The notes under the pieces are model-generated. The model was not told where the DNA came from and ran no database searches. It was given only the letters and a program-made list of their open reading frames with translations. A stretch of DNA of 64,000 nucleotides from Acidovorax sp. MR-S7 (lineage in GTDB: Bacteria; Pseudomonadota; Gammaproteobacteria; Burkholderiales; Burkholderiaceae_C): positions 359,965 through 423,964 of the forward strand of contig NZ_DF238897.1 in NCBI RefSeq assembly GCF_000400995.2, written 5' to 3'. Shown here piece after piece: positions 32,416-41,771 of the stretch (within the stretch, counting starts at the first letter, position 1; every line of letters begins with the position of its first letter). Both the position numbers and the translations under genes were made by a program.

Positions 32416-34593
32416 TCACTCGCCCATCAGCGAGGGCGCGAAGTCGCCGGTGACGGTGCCGTCGGGCGCGTTGCCGCGCGTCCACTCGAGCAGCGTGTCG
32501 GCGGGCAGCGGGTGGGCGTAGAAGAAGCCCTGCAACTCGTCGCAGCCCATGGCCATCAGGATGTTGTGCTGGCCCACGGTTTCCACGCCTTCGGCCACCA
32601 CGCGCAGGCCCAGCGCGTGGGCCAGCCGCACGACGGCGTCGACCACGGCGCGTGCGTCCTGCTTGTGCTCGATGTCGCAGACGAAGCTGCGGTCGATCTT
32701 GAGCTGCCGCGCGGGCAGCTGGCGCAGGTAGTTGAGGCTGGAGTAGCCGGTGCCGAAGTCGTCGATGGACAGGAAGACGCCGATGCGCGCCAGCTCGTCG
32801 AACGTGTGCTGGGTGGCCTTGATGTCCTCCATGGCCACGGACTCGGTGATCTCGCACAGCAGCTGGTCGGGCTCCACCGCGTGGCGCCGCAGCGCTGCAG
32901 CGATGCGCTCGGCCAGGCCGCTTTCGCGCAGCTGGTGTACGGACAGGTTGATCGCCACGCGCATGCGCACGCCGCTTGCACGCCACTCGGCGATCTGGCG
33001 GCAGGCCTCGTCGATGACCCAGTTGCCCAGCCGGTTGATGAGGCCGAAGCGCTCGGCCAGCGCGATGAACACCGTGGGGCTCACCATGCCGCGCGTGGGG
33101 TGGTGCCAGCGCAGCAGCGCCTCCACGCCGCTGATGCAGCCGCGCGTGCTGTCGATCTTGGGCTGGTAGTGCAGCGCGAGCTGCCCGCGCTCCAGCGCGT
33201 GGCGCAGGTCGCTCTGCAGCCCGAGCTGGTCGGCCGCCTCGCTGCCCATGTGCGGCTCGAACAGCACGTAGCCGTTGCCGCCCGCGCGCTTGGCGGCGTA
33301 CATGGCGGCATCGGCATGGGCGACGAGCTTGTCGCGCTCGCCGTGGTCGGGGTGCACCACCACGCCGATGGAGCAGCTGATCTCCACGTCCTTGCCCTCG
33401 ATGCTGAAGGGGCACGTGAGCGTTTCCAGCACGCGCCGCGCGATGGCGATGGCGTCGGCGGTGCTGGAGATGTCCTCGAGCAGCAGCAGGAACTCGTCGC
33501 CGCCCACGCGGGCGATGGTGTCGCACTCGCGCGCTTGCGCGCGCAGCCGGTCGGCCGCCTCCACCAGGATGACGTCGCCCGCGGCGTGGCCGAAGGAGTC
33601 GTTCACGGGCTTGAACCCGTCCAGATCGATGAACAGCACGGCCAGGCGGTCCTCCACGCGGTGGTGGTTGGCGCGCTCCAGCCGCAGCAGGGCATGGTTG
33701 AGCCGGTCCTCGAACAGCAGGCGGTTGGGCAGGCCGGTGAGCGCGTCGGCATAGGCGCGCTGCTGCAGCTCGGCGTTGGCGTGCTGGAGCTTGGCGTTGC
33801 TCTCCTGCAGCGAGCGGGTGAGCTGCAGGGCCGTCTGCTGCAGGCGCGCATCGAGGATGGCGGTGAACAGCGTGCTGACCAGCAGCATGCCGCTGGCCAT
33901 CAGCACCAGGGCGGTCAGCCCGGGGCCGCCCAGCTCCTTGGCGCTCAGGCAGACGGCGCCCGCGGGAAAGTGGGCCGCGGCCATGCCCGTGTAGTGCATG
34001 CCGCAGATGGCGGCGCCCATGACCAGCGCGGCGGCCGCCTGGTAGCGCGGGCGCTGGGCGCGCGGCATGCGGTGCATGGCCTGGAAGATGAACAGCGCGG
34101 ATGCCGACGCCGCCACGGCCACCATCAGCGAGGCCGCCACGAGCCAGCCATTCCAGACGATGCCCACGGTGAGGTCGATGGCGGCCATGCCCAGGTAGTG
34201 CATCGCCCCGATGCCGCTGCCCATCGCCAGCGCGCCCAGCGCCAGATGGGCGCGGCGGTAGCCGCCGTGGCTCGCCAGCCCCAGCGCCACGCCCGAGGCC
34301 GCCACCGCCGCGGTCCAGGACAGCAGCGTCAGCCCGCCCCGGTAGCCGAGCGGGATGGACAGCTGGAAGGCCTGCATGCCGACGAAATGCGTGGACCAGA
34401 TGCCCGTGCCCATCACCAGCGCGCCGGCAAGCCACCAGGCCGCGCTGGCGAAACCGCGCGTGCTGCGCACGCGGCGTGCGAGGTTGATGGCGACGAACGA
34501 GGCCAGCGTGGCAACGAGGAACGAGGCCGTCACGGCCCAAGTGCTGTAGCTGGGAGTCAGGAAGCCGGTGGGAACAGCGGACGCAAGAGGCAT
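32416..34593 (-). CDS. MHYT-GGDEF-EAL membrane protein (cyclic-di-GMP)
   Basis: The 725-residue bifunctional-looking signalling protein has an N-terminal seven-helix MHYT sensor with three copies of the motif (WSTHFVGM, GAMHYLGM, GMHYTGM), thought to bind copper and sense O2, CO or NO. A GGDEF domain with intact GGDEF and an RECD inhibitory site five residues before it follows. The EAL domain is intact (VEALLRW, CEITES, IDDFGTGYSSL, VVAEGVET, ELQGFF). Both synthesis and hydrolysis residues are present, so the net activity cannot be read off. Confidence 0.95.
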   Translation of the reverse strand: MPLASAVPTGFLTPSYSTWAVTASFLVATLASFVAINLARRVRSTRGFASAAWWLAGALVMGTGIWSTHFVGMQAFQLSIPLGYRGGLTLLSWTAAVAASGVALGLASHGGYRRAHLALGALAMGSGIGAMHYLGMAAIDLTVGIVWNGWLVAASLMVAVAASASALFIFQAMHRMPRAQRPRYQAAAALVMGAAICGMHYTGMAAAHFPAGAVCLSAKELGGPGLTALVLMASGMLLVSTLFTAILDARLQQTALQLTRSLQESNAKLQHANAELQQRAYADALTGLPNRLLFEDRLNHALLRLERANHHRVEDRLAVLFIDLDGFKPVNDSFGHAAGDVILVEAADRLRAQARECDTIARVGGDEFLLLLEDISSTADAIAIARRVLETLTCPFSIEGKDVEISCSIGVVVHPDHGERDKLVAHADAAMYAAKRAGGNGYVLFEPHMGSEAADQLGLQSDLRHALERGQLALHYQPKIDSTRGCISGVEALLRWHHPTRGMVSPTVFIALAERFGLINRLGNWVIDEACRQIAEWRASGVRMRVAINLSVHQLRESGLAERIAAALRRHAVEPDQLLCEITESVAMEDIKATQHTFDELARIGVFLSIDDFGTGYSSLNYLRQLPARQLKIDRSFVCDIEHKQDARAVVDAVVRLAHALGLRVVAEGVETVGQHNILMAMGCDELQGFFYAHPLPADTLLEWTRGNAPDGTVTGDFAPSLMGE

Positions 34594-34738
34594 GGGGAGA
34601 ACAGGGCGAGCCGGCTCGGCGGGCGCGTGGCGCCGACGTGGCTGCGCGGGACAGGAACGCGGAAACAGAGGGAGCGATGAATGTATCTTTATGTAAGCAA
34701 CTTGATCCGTCTCAGCCCTTTATTTGTGAAAACCATTG

Positions 34739-34763
34739 TCAAATGAGAATGGTTTCCATTTGA
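34739..34763 (+). promoter_or_regulatory. Fur-like palindrome upstream of fumC
   Basis: Arms TCAAATG and CATTTGA enclose AGAATGGTTTC. The central 15 bases TGAGAATGGTTTCCA match the Fur 7-1-7 consensus at 10 of 14 positions. It lies ~105 bases before the fumC ATG in an AT-rich patch. Confidence 0.5.
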
Positions 34764-34867
34764 TGTAGGCTTGTGCCCCGCAACCGCCCGATCCATGATG
34801 CGGCTCGCGCCCCGGCGCCGGCTCGCGGGCGGGCGCCGTTTTCCCTTCAACGCATTCCGCATTCGCC

Positions 34868-36253
34868 ATGACCATCCGCATCGAACACGACACCTTCGGC
34901 CCCATCGACGTGCCGGCCGACAAGCTCTGGGGCGCGCAGACGCAGCGCTCGCTGCAGAACTTCGACATCTCGGGCGAGCGCCAGCCGCGCGAGATCATCC
35001 GCGCGCTGGCGCTGGTCAAGCAGGCCTCGGCCACCGTCAACCATGCGCTGGGCCTGCAGGACGAGGCCAAGACCCAGGCCATCGTCGCCGCCGCGCAAGA
35101 GGTGGTGGACGGCAAGCACGATGGCGAATTCCCCCTCGTCGTCTGGCAGACCGGCTCGGGCACGCAGACCAACATGAACGTCAACGAGGTGCTGGCCAAC
35201 CGCGCCAGCGAACTGCTGGGCGGCGCGCGCGGCGAGGGCCGCAAGGTGCACCCCAACGACGACGTGAACCGCAGCCAGTCCAGCAACGACGTGTTTCCCA
35301 CCGCCATGCACGTGGCAGCGGTGGACGCGATCACGCACCGCCTGCTGCCCGCCATCGCCAAGCTGCGCGGCACGCTGGAGGGCAAGGCACGCGAGTTCGA
35401 CGGCATCGTGAAGATCGGCCGCACGCACCTGCAGGACGCCACGCCGCTCACGCTGGGGCAGGAGATTTCCGGCTGGGCCGCGCAGCTCGCGCAGGGCGAG
35501 AAGCATGTGCGCGCCGCGGTGCCGCACCTGTGCGAGCTGGCCCTGGGCGGCACCGCCGTGGGCACTGGCCTGAATGCGCCCAAGGGCTATGCCGAAGGCG
35601 TGGCGGCCGAGCTGGCCCAGCGCACCGGCTTGCCCTTCGTCACCGCGCCGAGCAAGTTCGAGGTCATGGCTGCGTGCGATGCCTTCGTCGCCGCCCACGG
35701 CGCGCTCAAGACCCTGGCCGCCAGCATGAACAAGATCGCCAACGACGTGCGCTGGCTCGCCAGCGGCCCGCGCAGCGGCATCGGCGAGATCAGCATCCCC
35801 GAGAACGAGCCCGGCTCGTCCATCATGCCCGGCAAGGTCAACCCCACGCAGTGCGAGGCGGTGACCATGCTGGCCGCGCAGGTCATGGGCAACGACGTGG
35901 CCATCAACATCGGCGGCATGTCGGGCAACTTCGAGCTGAACGTGTTCCGCCCCATGGTGGCGCACAACTTCCTGCAGAGCGTGCGCCTGCTGGCCGACGG
36001 CATGGTGAGCTTCAACGACCACTGCGCCGTGGGCATCGAGCCCAACCGCGAACGCATCGCCGAGCTGGTGGACCGCTCGCTGATGCTGGTGACCGCGCTC
36101 AACACCCACATCGGCTACGACAAGGCCGCCGCCATCGCCAAGAAAGCGCACAAGGAAGGCACCACGCTGCGCGAGGCCGCGCTGGCGCTGGGGCACGTGA
36201 CGGGCGAGCAGTTCGACCAGTGGGTCGTGCCCGGCAACATGGTGGGCCGTTGA
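34868..36253 (+). CDS. fumC: Class II (iron-free) fumarate hydratase
   Basis: The 461-residue tetrameric fumarase needs no iron. Motifs include [41 protein letters not shown] and the superfamily signature [12 protein letters not shown] stable iron-independent backup for the Fe-S fumarase at 30784, probably derepressed in iron shortage through the Fur-like site upstream. The gene ends 5 bases from the convergent topoisomerase gene. Confidence 0.98.
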   Translation: MTIRIEHDTFGPIDVPADKLWGAQTQRSLQNFDISGERQPREIIRALALVKQASATVNHALGLQDEAKTQAIVAAAQEVVDGKHDGEFPLVVWQTGSGTQTNMNVNEVLANRASELLGGARGEGRKVHPNDDVNRSQSSNDVFPTAMHVAAVDAITHRLLPAIAKLRGTLEGKAREFDGIVKIGRTHLQDATPLTLGQEISGWAAQLAQGEKHVRAAVPHLCELALGGTAVGTGLNAPKGYAEGVAAELAQRTGLPFVTAPSKFEVMAACDAFVAAHGALKTLAASMNKIANDVRWLASGPRSGIGEISIPENEPGSSIMPGKVNPTQCEAVTMLAAQVMGNDVAINIGGMSGNFELNVFRPMVAHNFLQSVRLLADGMVSFNDHCAVGIEPNRERIAELVDRSLMLVTALNTHIGYDKAAAIAKKAHKEGTTLREAALALGHVTGEQFDQWVVPGNMVGR

Positions 36254-36258
36254 GCGGG

Positions 36259-37356
36259 TCAGCCCCGGTCGCGCCGGGGCGTGCGCTGCGGCTGGCGCAG
36301 AAAGGCCAGCAGCCGCCGCTCCGCCGCGCTCAGCGCCCGGGGCGATGCGGCGCCGCCGATGCGCTCCCAGATGCGCTGCATGTCCGGCCCGGCATCGGAC
36401 GCCAGGCGCTCGCCCAGCGCCAGCACCGTGGGGTGGATGTACGACTTCCTGCACACGGCCGGCGTGTTGCCGAGCTGGCGCGCCACTTCCACCACGATCT
36501 GCCGCGCCGCCGCTGCATCGGCCTGCGGCAGCGTGCAGGCCTGGCGCGTCAGCTCCAGCGCCTGCACCGTGCCATGCCAGGTGCGGAAGTCCTTGGCGGT
36601 GAAGCGCTCGCCGCCCCCGCCCGCGATGCCGGCCAGGTAGTCGTTCACGTCGCCCGAGCCCACGGTGTGCAGGGCGCCGTCGCCGTCCTCGTACTGGAAC
36701 AGCTCCTGGCCTGGCAGCTGCTGGCAGCGGCGCACCACGCGCGCCACGCGCGGGTCGTCCAAATGTGCTTCCTGCTGCACGCCGCTCTTGCCGCGAAAGC
36801 GCAGCGTGATGCGGCTGCCGCGCACGCCCGCGTGGCGGCTGCGCAGCGTGGTGAGGCCGTAGGAGCCGTTGCTGGCCGCATATTCCTCGTTGCCCACGCG
36901 CAGGTAGGTGGTGTCCAGCAGGCGCACGATGGTGGCGAGCACCACGGTGCGCGCGAGCGGCGCGCCGCTCGCCGCGAGGTCGCGGGCCACACGCGCGCGG
37001 ATGCGCGGCAGCGCGCGGCCGAACGCCAGCATGCGGTCGAACTTGGCCTCGTCGCGCACTTGGCGCCACTGGGTGTGGTAGCGGTACTGCAGGCGCCCGC
37101 GTGCGTCCCGCCCCGTGGCCTGCAGGTGGCCTTGCGGCAGCGGGCAAATCCACACGTCGGTGTAGGCAGGCGGGATGGCCAGGCGGCGGATGCGGCCGAT
37201 CTCCTCGTCGTCCGTCAGCCACGCGCCGTCGGGCGTGCGGTAGCGAAAGCTCTTGCCGCTGCGCACGCGGCTGTGGCCGGGCATGCGCCGGTCCACGTAG
37301 AGCAGGCCGCCGGGCAGGCGCTGCGGCGGGGCGGGGGTGGCGGTGGCTGCGGACAT
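36259..37356 (-). CDS. DNA topoisomerase IB
   Basis: The 365-residue enzyme is of the poxvirus/bacterial type IB class and relaxes supercoils through a 3'-phosphotyrosine. The catalytic Tyr is in VCRKSYIHPTVL. Other motifs are RYRTPDGAW, TVVLATIVRLLDTTYLRVGNEEYA, FRGKSGVQQEAH and FTAKDFRTWHGTV. The family occurs patchily in bacteria and its physiological role is not settled. Confidence 0.93.
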   Translation of the reverse strand: MSAATATPAPPQRLPGGLLYVDRRMPGHSRVRSGKSFRYRTPDGAWLTDDEEIGRIRRLAIPPAYTDVWICPLPQGHLQATGRDARGRLQYRYHTQWRQVRDEAKFDRMLAFGRALPRIRARVARDLAASGAPLARTVVLATIVRLLDTTYLRVGNEEYAASNGSYGLTTLRSRHAGVRGSRITLRFRGKSGVQQEAHLDDPRVARVVRRCQQLPGQELFQYEDGDGALHTVGSGDVNDYLAGIAGGGGERFTAKDFRTWHGTVQALELTRQACTLPQADAAAARQIVVEVARQLGNTPAVCRKSYIHPTVLALGERLASDAGPDMQRIWERIGGAASPRALSAAERRLLAFLRQPQRTPRRDRG

Positions 37357-37426
37357 GCGCCCGATCAGACTGCGGCGCGGGGCCGAGGCCTGTCGGCGGA
37401 GGCTGGCGGTTCGCGTGGGATGGTTT

Positions 37427-37486
37427 CCAATGAAATAGGCTGCAAGCGCTTATGCAGCAAGCGCAAGCAGCTATCAAAAGAATAGT
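37427..37486. repeat. Intergenic palindromic repeat copy
   Basis: GAAATAGGCTGCAA, then GCGCTT-ATGCAGC-AAGCGC, then AAGCAGCTATCAAAAGAATAG. It lies between the topoisomerase gene and the end of a response-regulator gene. Confidence 0.85.
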
Positions 37487-38179
37487 TCAGCCGCCCGGCG
37501 GGTCGAACGCGAAGCCCACGCCGTAGACCGAGCGGATCCAGTCGTGCTCGCCGTCGCCCGCGGCCTTGAGCTTCTTGCGCAGGTTCTTGATGTGGCTGTC
37601 GATGGCGCGCTCGTTCACGTCCAGCGTGTCGCCGTAGGCCAGGTCGAGCAATTGCGCGCGCGAGAAGATGCGCCCGCTCTGGCGCATGAGCGCCTGCAGC
37701 AGCCGGAATTCGCGCCGCGTGAGGGCCAGGGGCTGGCCGTGCAGGCGCGCCTGCCACAGCGTTTCGTCCAGCGCCAGGGCGGGAGCATCCTGCACGGAGA
37801 CGCCGGGCAGGCCGCCGCGGCGCAGCACGGCCTTGACGCGCGCCACCACTTCGCGCGGCGAGAAGGGCTTGCAGATGTAGTCGTCGGCACCGAGTTCCAG
37901 GCCGATGAGGCGGTCCACCTCTTCCACGCGCGCGGTGAGCATGATGACGGGGCTGTGCAGCGTGCGCCGCACTTGGCGCAGCACCTCCAGCCCGTCCAGG
38001 CCGGGCAGCATGATGTCGAGCAGCGTCAGGTCGGGCGGCGCCTCGCGGATGCGGGCGAGGGCCGTGCGGCCGTCGGCGATGTGTTCGGCGGCGTAGCCGG
38101 CGTGGCGCAGGTAGTCGAGCACCACGCTGGCGATGTCGGCCTCGTCTTCGACCACGAGGATGCGGGCGGGGGCGGTCAT
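37487..38179 (-). CDS. OmpR-family response regulator, pair 1 (BaeR-like)
   Basis: The 230-residue protein has an N-terminal receiver (VVEDEADIASVVLDYLRHAGY, phospho-Asp in LLDIMLPG, Lys in CKPFSPRE). The C-terminal winged helix is of PhoB/OmpR type (LTRREFRLLQALM, NERAIDSHIKNLRKKL, VYGVGFAF). The gene overlaps the sensor kinase gene by ATGA. A longer reading frame upstream lies wholly inside the kinase gene and was dismissed. Confidence 0.95.
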   Translation of the reverse strand: MTAPARILVVEDEADIASVVLDYLRHAGYAAEHIADGRTALARIREAPPDLTLLDIMLPGLDGLEVLRQVRRTLHSPVIMLTARVEEVDRLIGLELGADDYICKPFSPREVVARVKAVLRRGGLPGVSVQDAPALALDETLWQARLHGQPLALTRREFRLLQALMRQSGRIFSRAQLLDLAYGDTLDVNERAIDSHIKNLRKKLKAAGDGEHDWIRSVYGVGFAFDPPGG

Positions 38180-39654
38180 GGCAGGTTCTCCAGCAGCGGC
38201 AACAGCAGCACGATGCGCAGCCCGCCCAGCGGCGAGGCCTTGGCCGCGATGCGCCCGCCGTGCGCCTGCACGATGGCGCGGCAGATGGCCAGGCCCAGGC
38301 CCGAGCTGCCGGCGTCGCCGCCCGTGCGCGTGCGCGCGCTCTCGGCGCGGTAGAGGCGTTCGAACAGATGCGGCAGTTCGTGCGCGGCCACGCCGGGGGC
38401 GCTGTCGTCCCACTGCAGGCGCAGCCAGGCGCGGCCGTGTTCGCGCTCGGTGTTGGCGGCGATGTGCAGCTGGCCGTCCGCGTGCGTGTAGCGCAGCGTG
38501 TTCTCCAGCAGGTTGCTGAAGACCTGGTGCAGCTGCTGAGCGTCGCCCAGCACCAGGGGCTCGGCGCCGGGCCAGGGCAGACCCGGGGCCTGCACCTGGA
38601 TGCGGGCCTGTTCCAGGCGCGGGCGCATGCCGGCCAGGGCCTCGGCGACCAGCGCCAGCGGATGCACCGGCACGTGGCTGGCGGCGGGTGCGGCGGCGGC
38701 GCCGTCCAGGCTGGCGCGCAGATCGCCCACGAGCTGGATCAGGCGCATCACCTGGCGGTGCAAGCGCAGCGCGGTCTTGTCGTCGAACGTGCGGATTCCG
38801 TCCTGCAGCGCCTCGATCTCGGCGCGCATCGCGGCCAGGGGCGTGCGCAGCTCGTGGGCCACGTCGCCCAGCCACTGGCGGCGCGAGGCCTCCAGCCCGG
38901 CGAGCTGGCCGGCCATGTCGTTGAAGGTGCGGGCCAGCTGCGCGAGCTCGTCGTCGCCCACGGCCTGCACGCGCGCATCCAGCCGGCCGGCGGCGATGGC
39001 GCGCGCGCCTTCGGCCAGCGCATGCACGGGCGCGAGCCAGCGGCGCGCGAGCCAGGCCGACAGCGCCAGGGCCAGCGCCAGCCCGGCCAGGCCCGTCCAG
39101 ACGGCGAAGCCCAGGTGCTCGCGCAGCACGGCGCGGTCGGCCTCGCCCTGCAGTTCGTCAGTCGCGGAGAGCACGAGGTGGCCGATGACGGCGCCGTCGG
39201 CCCCTTTCAGCACCTGCCGCGCGGCGCCCGTGTGCGGCGGGCTGCCGGCGACGGGCCGGCCGTCCGCATCCAGCAGGCCCAGGCGGCCGCCATAGGCCGG
39301 CGAGGGACCGCCCGGCCCGCCGTCGGGCGGGGGTGGCGGCCGGTCGGGCGGCTCGCGGAAGTCGCCGGGCATGCCGGGCGGGCCGTCGCCTCCGCCGGGG
39401 CCGCGCTGGCGCAGCTGGCGCCACAGGCCAGGGCGGCTGCGCAGCGTGTCCCAGCCGCCGGCTTCCTGGTAGTGCCTTTGCAGGCGCTCGACCAGCCAGT
39501 CCATGCGCGTCAGCTCGATGCTGGCCACGTAGGAGCCGAGCCCGCGCTGCAGCGACCAGCGCGAGAAACCGGAGAACAGCAGCACCAGCACCACCAGCAT
39601 GGCCGCGAGGGCGATGAAGGCTTTGCTTTGCAGGGTGAGGCGGGGCAGGTGCAA
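38176..39654 (-). CDS. Sensor histidine kinase, pair 1 (BaeS-like)
   Basis: The 492-residue membrane kinase has two membrane helices (about 12-32 and 182-202) and a periplasmic domain with a Pro/Gly-rich stretch (DRPPPPPDGGPGG). HAMP follows (LAEGARAIAAGRLDARV), then the phosphoacceptor His in DVAHELRTPLAAM and the ATPase region with N-box and GLGLAICRAIVQAHGG. The apparent start is TTG; no ATG lies close enough. It resembles envelope-stress sensors of the Bae type. Confidence 0.92.
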   Translation of the reverse strand: MHLPRLTLQSKAFIALAAMLVVLVLLFSGFSRWSLQRGLGSYVASIELTRMDWLVERLQRHYQEAGGWDTLRSRPGLWRQLRQRGPGGGDGPPGMPGDFREPPDRPPPPPDGGPGGPSPAYGGRLGLLDADGRPVAGSPPHTGAARQVLKGADGAVIGHLVLSATDELQGEADRAVLREHLGFAVWTGLAGLALALALSAWLARRWLAPVHALAEGARAIAAGRLDARVQAVGDDELAQLARTFNDMAGQLAGLEASRRQWLGDVAHELRTPLAAMRAEIEALQDGIRTFDDKTALRLHRQVMRLIQLVGDLRASLDGAAAAPAASHVPVHPLALVAEALAGMRPRLEQARIQVQAPGLPWPGAEPLVLGDAQQLHQVFSNLLENTLRYTHADGQLHIAANTEREHGRAWLRLQWDDSAPGVAAHELPHLFERLYRAESARTRTGGDAGSSGLGLAICRAIVQAHGGRIAAKASPLGGLRIVLLLPLLENLP

Positions 39655-39669
39655 GGCGGTGGATCCGGA

Positions 39670-39954
39670 TCAGCTCATCGGAGGCGGGGGCGGGCGGTGG
39701 CCGCCGGGGTGCCCGTTGGGCATGGCGGCGAGGGCGGAGCCCGAGGACGTGGGGATTGTGCGGCAGGTGCCGTCCAGGGTCTTGCCGTCGGGCAGGGCGA
39801 TGGTGACGGCGTCGCCCTCGGCCTTGCCCTGGCAGGCCGTGAAGGCCTCGGGCGGCGGCGGGGGCGGTGCGTGGCGCTGCCCGTCCTGCGCCAGCGCGGG
39901 CGCCAATGCGCCGCACAGCAGCGCGGCGAGGAGGGAGGGGAGAAGGTGCTTCAT
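39670..39954 (-). CDS. Small secreted Pro-rich protein of unknown function
   Basis: The 94-residue protein has a clear signal peptide (LLPSLLAALLCGALAPALA), a Pro stretch, and a mature region with two cysteines (TACQGKAEG, DGTCRTIP). It ends in a HPGGHRPPPPP tail. The core CQGKAEGDAVTIALPDGKTLDGTC is seen in small periplasmic proteins that accompany Bae/Cpx-like kinases. It precedes the kinase gene by 15 bases and may modulate its sensor domain. Confidence 0.78.
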   Translation of the reverse strand: MKHLLPSLLAALLCGALAPALAQDGQRHAPPPPPPEAFTACQGKAEGDAVTIALPDGKTLDGTCRTIPTSSGSALAAMPNGHPGGHRPPPPPMS

Positions 39955-39992
39955 GGCGTGCTCTCTTTCGTGCAGGAGGGGGGTGGATCGGT

Positions 39993-40793
39993 TCAGGTAG
40001 CGATGGCGATGGTGATCGCGGCGGCGTAGCCGCCGCTGGCATCGGCCTGCATGGAGGTCATTTCCAGTGCGTAGCCGTCGCTGAAGACGTTGTCGGTCTG
40101 GAAGCTGATCGACGCCAGGTTGCGCACGCTGTTGCTGTAGCCCGCGTTGGCGTTGTAGATGGCGCCCATGACGTCGGTGGGAAAGGCGAGCTGCGTGGTC
40201 TTGAGCGCGTTGCTCGCGGTAGTGGCGGCGGCCAGGCTCGGGTAGATCTCCAGGTGCATGTGCGGCATGCGGCCGGCGTAGCAGCCGGGCACGACGGTGG
40301 TGAAGGTGGCCGTGCCGCTGGCGTCGGTGGCCTGCACGCCGCGCAGGTAGTTGGCGGCGATGGTGCCTTCGGTGTAGACGGAGTAGTCGCCCTCCTGCGT
40401 GCAATGCCACAGGTAGATGGCGTAGCCCGACAGCGGCGCGCACGCGGTGCGCGTGCCGGTCAGCGTGATGGTGAGGGTGAGCGGCACGCCCGCCACGGGC
40501 GTGGAGGAGCCGATGCTGTAGCGGATGTCCGAGCGCACGATGCCGCTCAGGGCGAGCACGTTGTATCTGCGGTTGCTGGCGCTGGAGCCGTCGGCGGGGT
40601 AGGGGCCGGCGGTTTCCTGCGGCACTTCGGTGCAGGTGCCCGCGGCGGCGCCGGTGCCGGTCGCGCCGCTGGCGTCATCGCTGCCGCCGCCGCAGCCCAC
40701 CAGGGGTGCGAGTCCGAGCGAGCCCAGGACGCCCAGCGCCAGCCGGCGCCGGGCCTGCATGTCGGAGCGGGAGGAGTGGGATGCGGGGCGCAT
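39993..40793 (-). CDS. Secreted intradiol dioxygenase-like lipoprotein
   Basis: The 266-residue protein resembles the protocatechuate 3,4-dioxygenase beta superfamily. Expected iron ligands are present: Tyr in GDYSVY, Tyr in PGCYAGR, and two His in MPHMHLEI. The N-terminus has twin arginines and a lipobox (ARRRLALGVLGSLGLAPLVGCG), so it is probably exported and lipid-anchored, unlike cytoplasmic aromatic-ring dioxygenases. RBS AAAGGACC precedes the ATG. It leads the operon with the small secreted protein and the kinase/regulator pair 1. Substrate is unknown. Confidence 0.85.
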   Translation of the reverse strand: MRPASHSSRSDMQARRRLALGVLGSLGLAPLVGCGGGSDDASGATGTGAAAGTCTEVPQETAGPYPADGSSASNRRYNVLALSGIVRSDIRYSIGSSTPVAGVPLTLTITLTGTRTACAPLSGYAIYLWHCTQEGDYSVYTEGTIAANYLRGVQATDASGTATFTTVVPGCYAGRMPHMHLEIYPSLAAATTASNALKTTQLAFPTDVMGAIYNANAGYSNSVRNLASISFQTDNVFSDGYALEMTSMQADASGGYAAAITIAIAT

Positions 40794-40889
40794 GGCGTGG
40801 GTCCTTTCGTGGTGAGGACGCCACTGTGCCGGGCAAGATGGGAGAAATTGTGGGCAGGCCGGGCTTGGCGCCCGGGGCGTGCGGGGCGT

Positions 40890-41663
40890 TCAGTCCTGCG
40901 CTTCGGCCGCGGCGCACTGGACCACGAGGGCCTCCAGGCGTTGCACGTCGTGTACCTCAATGCCGCGCGGGCGCACGCTGATGAGGCCCTCGCGCTCCAT
41001 CCACTTCAGCTCCACGTTCACGCGCTGGCGCGAGCCGCCCAGGAGCTGGGCGAGCTCGTCCTGCGCCAGCGACAGGCCGATGGAGTGCGGCTCGCCGGGC
41101 TCCACGCCGCGCGGCCCGAAGCGGTGTAGCAGGTGCAGCAGGCGCTTGGCCAGCCGCGCGCGCAGCGGCAGCGTGGCGATGTCTTCCATCAGGCCGTAGA
41201 TCAGGCGCATGCGCCGCGCCTGCAGCGTGAGCAGCGCGGTGCCGAAGGAGGGATGCTCCAGCAGCAGGGCGCGCAGGGTGTCCTCGGGCACGCTCAGCAG
41301 CGTGGTGGGGCCGTGGGCGTGGGCGTCCGACGTGTTGGGGCCGCGCTGCAGCACCTCGGCCTCGCCCACCCAGATGCCGGGCTCCGCATAGGTCAGCGTG
41401 ACCATCTTGCCCTCGGGCGTGGTGCGGCGAAACCGGATGGCGCCGCTGGCGCAGGTAAACCATTCGCGCGCGGTCTGGCCCTGCTCTGCGATGAGGTCGC
41501 CGTGCGCGTAGCGCGTGACCTGGCCCAGGCGCAGGATGTCGTGCCGCAGCGAGGCCGACAGCGACGCGAACCAGCGGCCACGGTTGATGGCCTCGCGCTC
41601 CTGCTGCGTGAGCAGGGGGCGTTGGAGGGAGCGGTCGATGCAGAGGCGCAGGGGTGCGTTCAT
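40890..41663 (-). CDS. Crp/Fnr-family regulator
   Basis: The 257-residue protein has a cNMP-binding-like domain (HGDLIAEQGQTAREWFTCASGAIRF, GIWVGEAEVLQRG) and a C-terminal HTH (LAQDELAQLLGGSRQRVNVELKWMEREG). The recognition helix S-R-Q-R-V-N is of the general Crp class, unlike the Fnr-type E-x-x-S/N-R helix at 5788. It lies between the dioxygenase operon and two-component pair 2. Confidence 0.9.
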   Translation of the reverse strand: MNAPLRLCIDRSLQRPLLTQQEREAINRGRWFASLSASLRHDILRLGQVTRYAHGDLIAEQGQTAREWFTCASGAIRFRRTTPEGKMVTLTYAEPGIWVGEAEVLQRGPNTSDAHAHGPTTLLSVPEDTLRALLLEHPSFGTALLTLQARRMRLIYGLMEDIATLPLRARLAKRLLHLLHRFGPRGVEPGEPHSIGLSLAQDELAQLLGGSRQRVNVELKWMEREGLISVRPRGIEVHDVQRLEALVVQCAAAEAQD

Positions 41664-41771
41664 GAAGATCGGAACGAAGCGATCAGGCTGGCGCTGGGGG
41701 GAGCGGAACATTCTAGGGGCGGGGTGCCCAGGGGCCAAGCGCGCAAAGGCGCCTTCGCGACAGGGTTTTGG

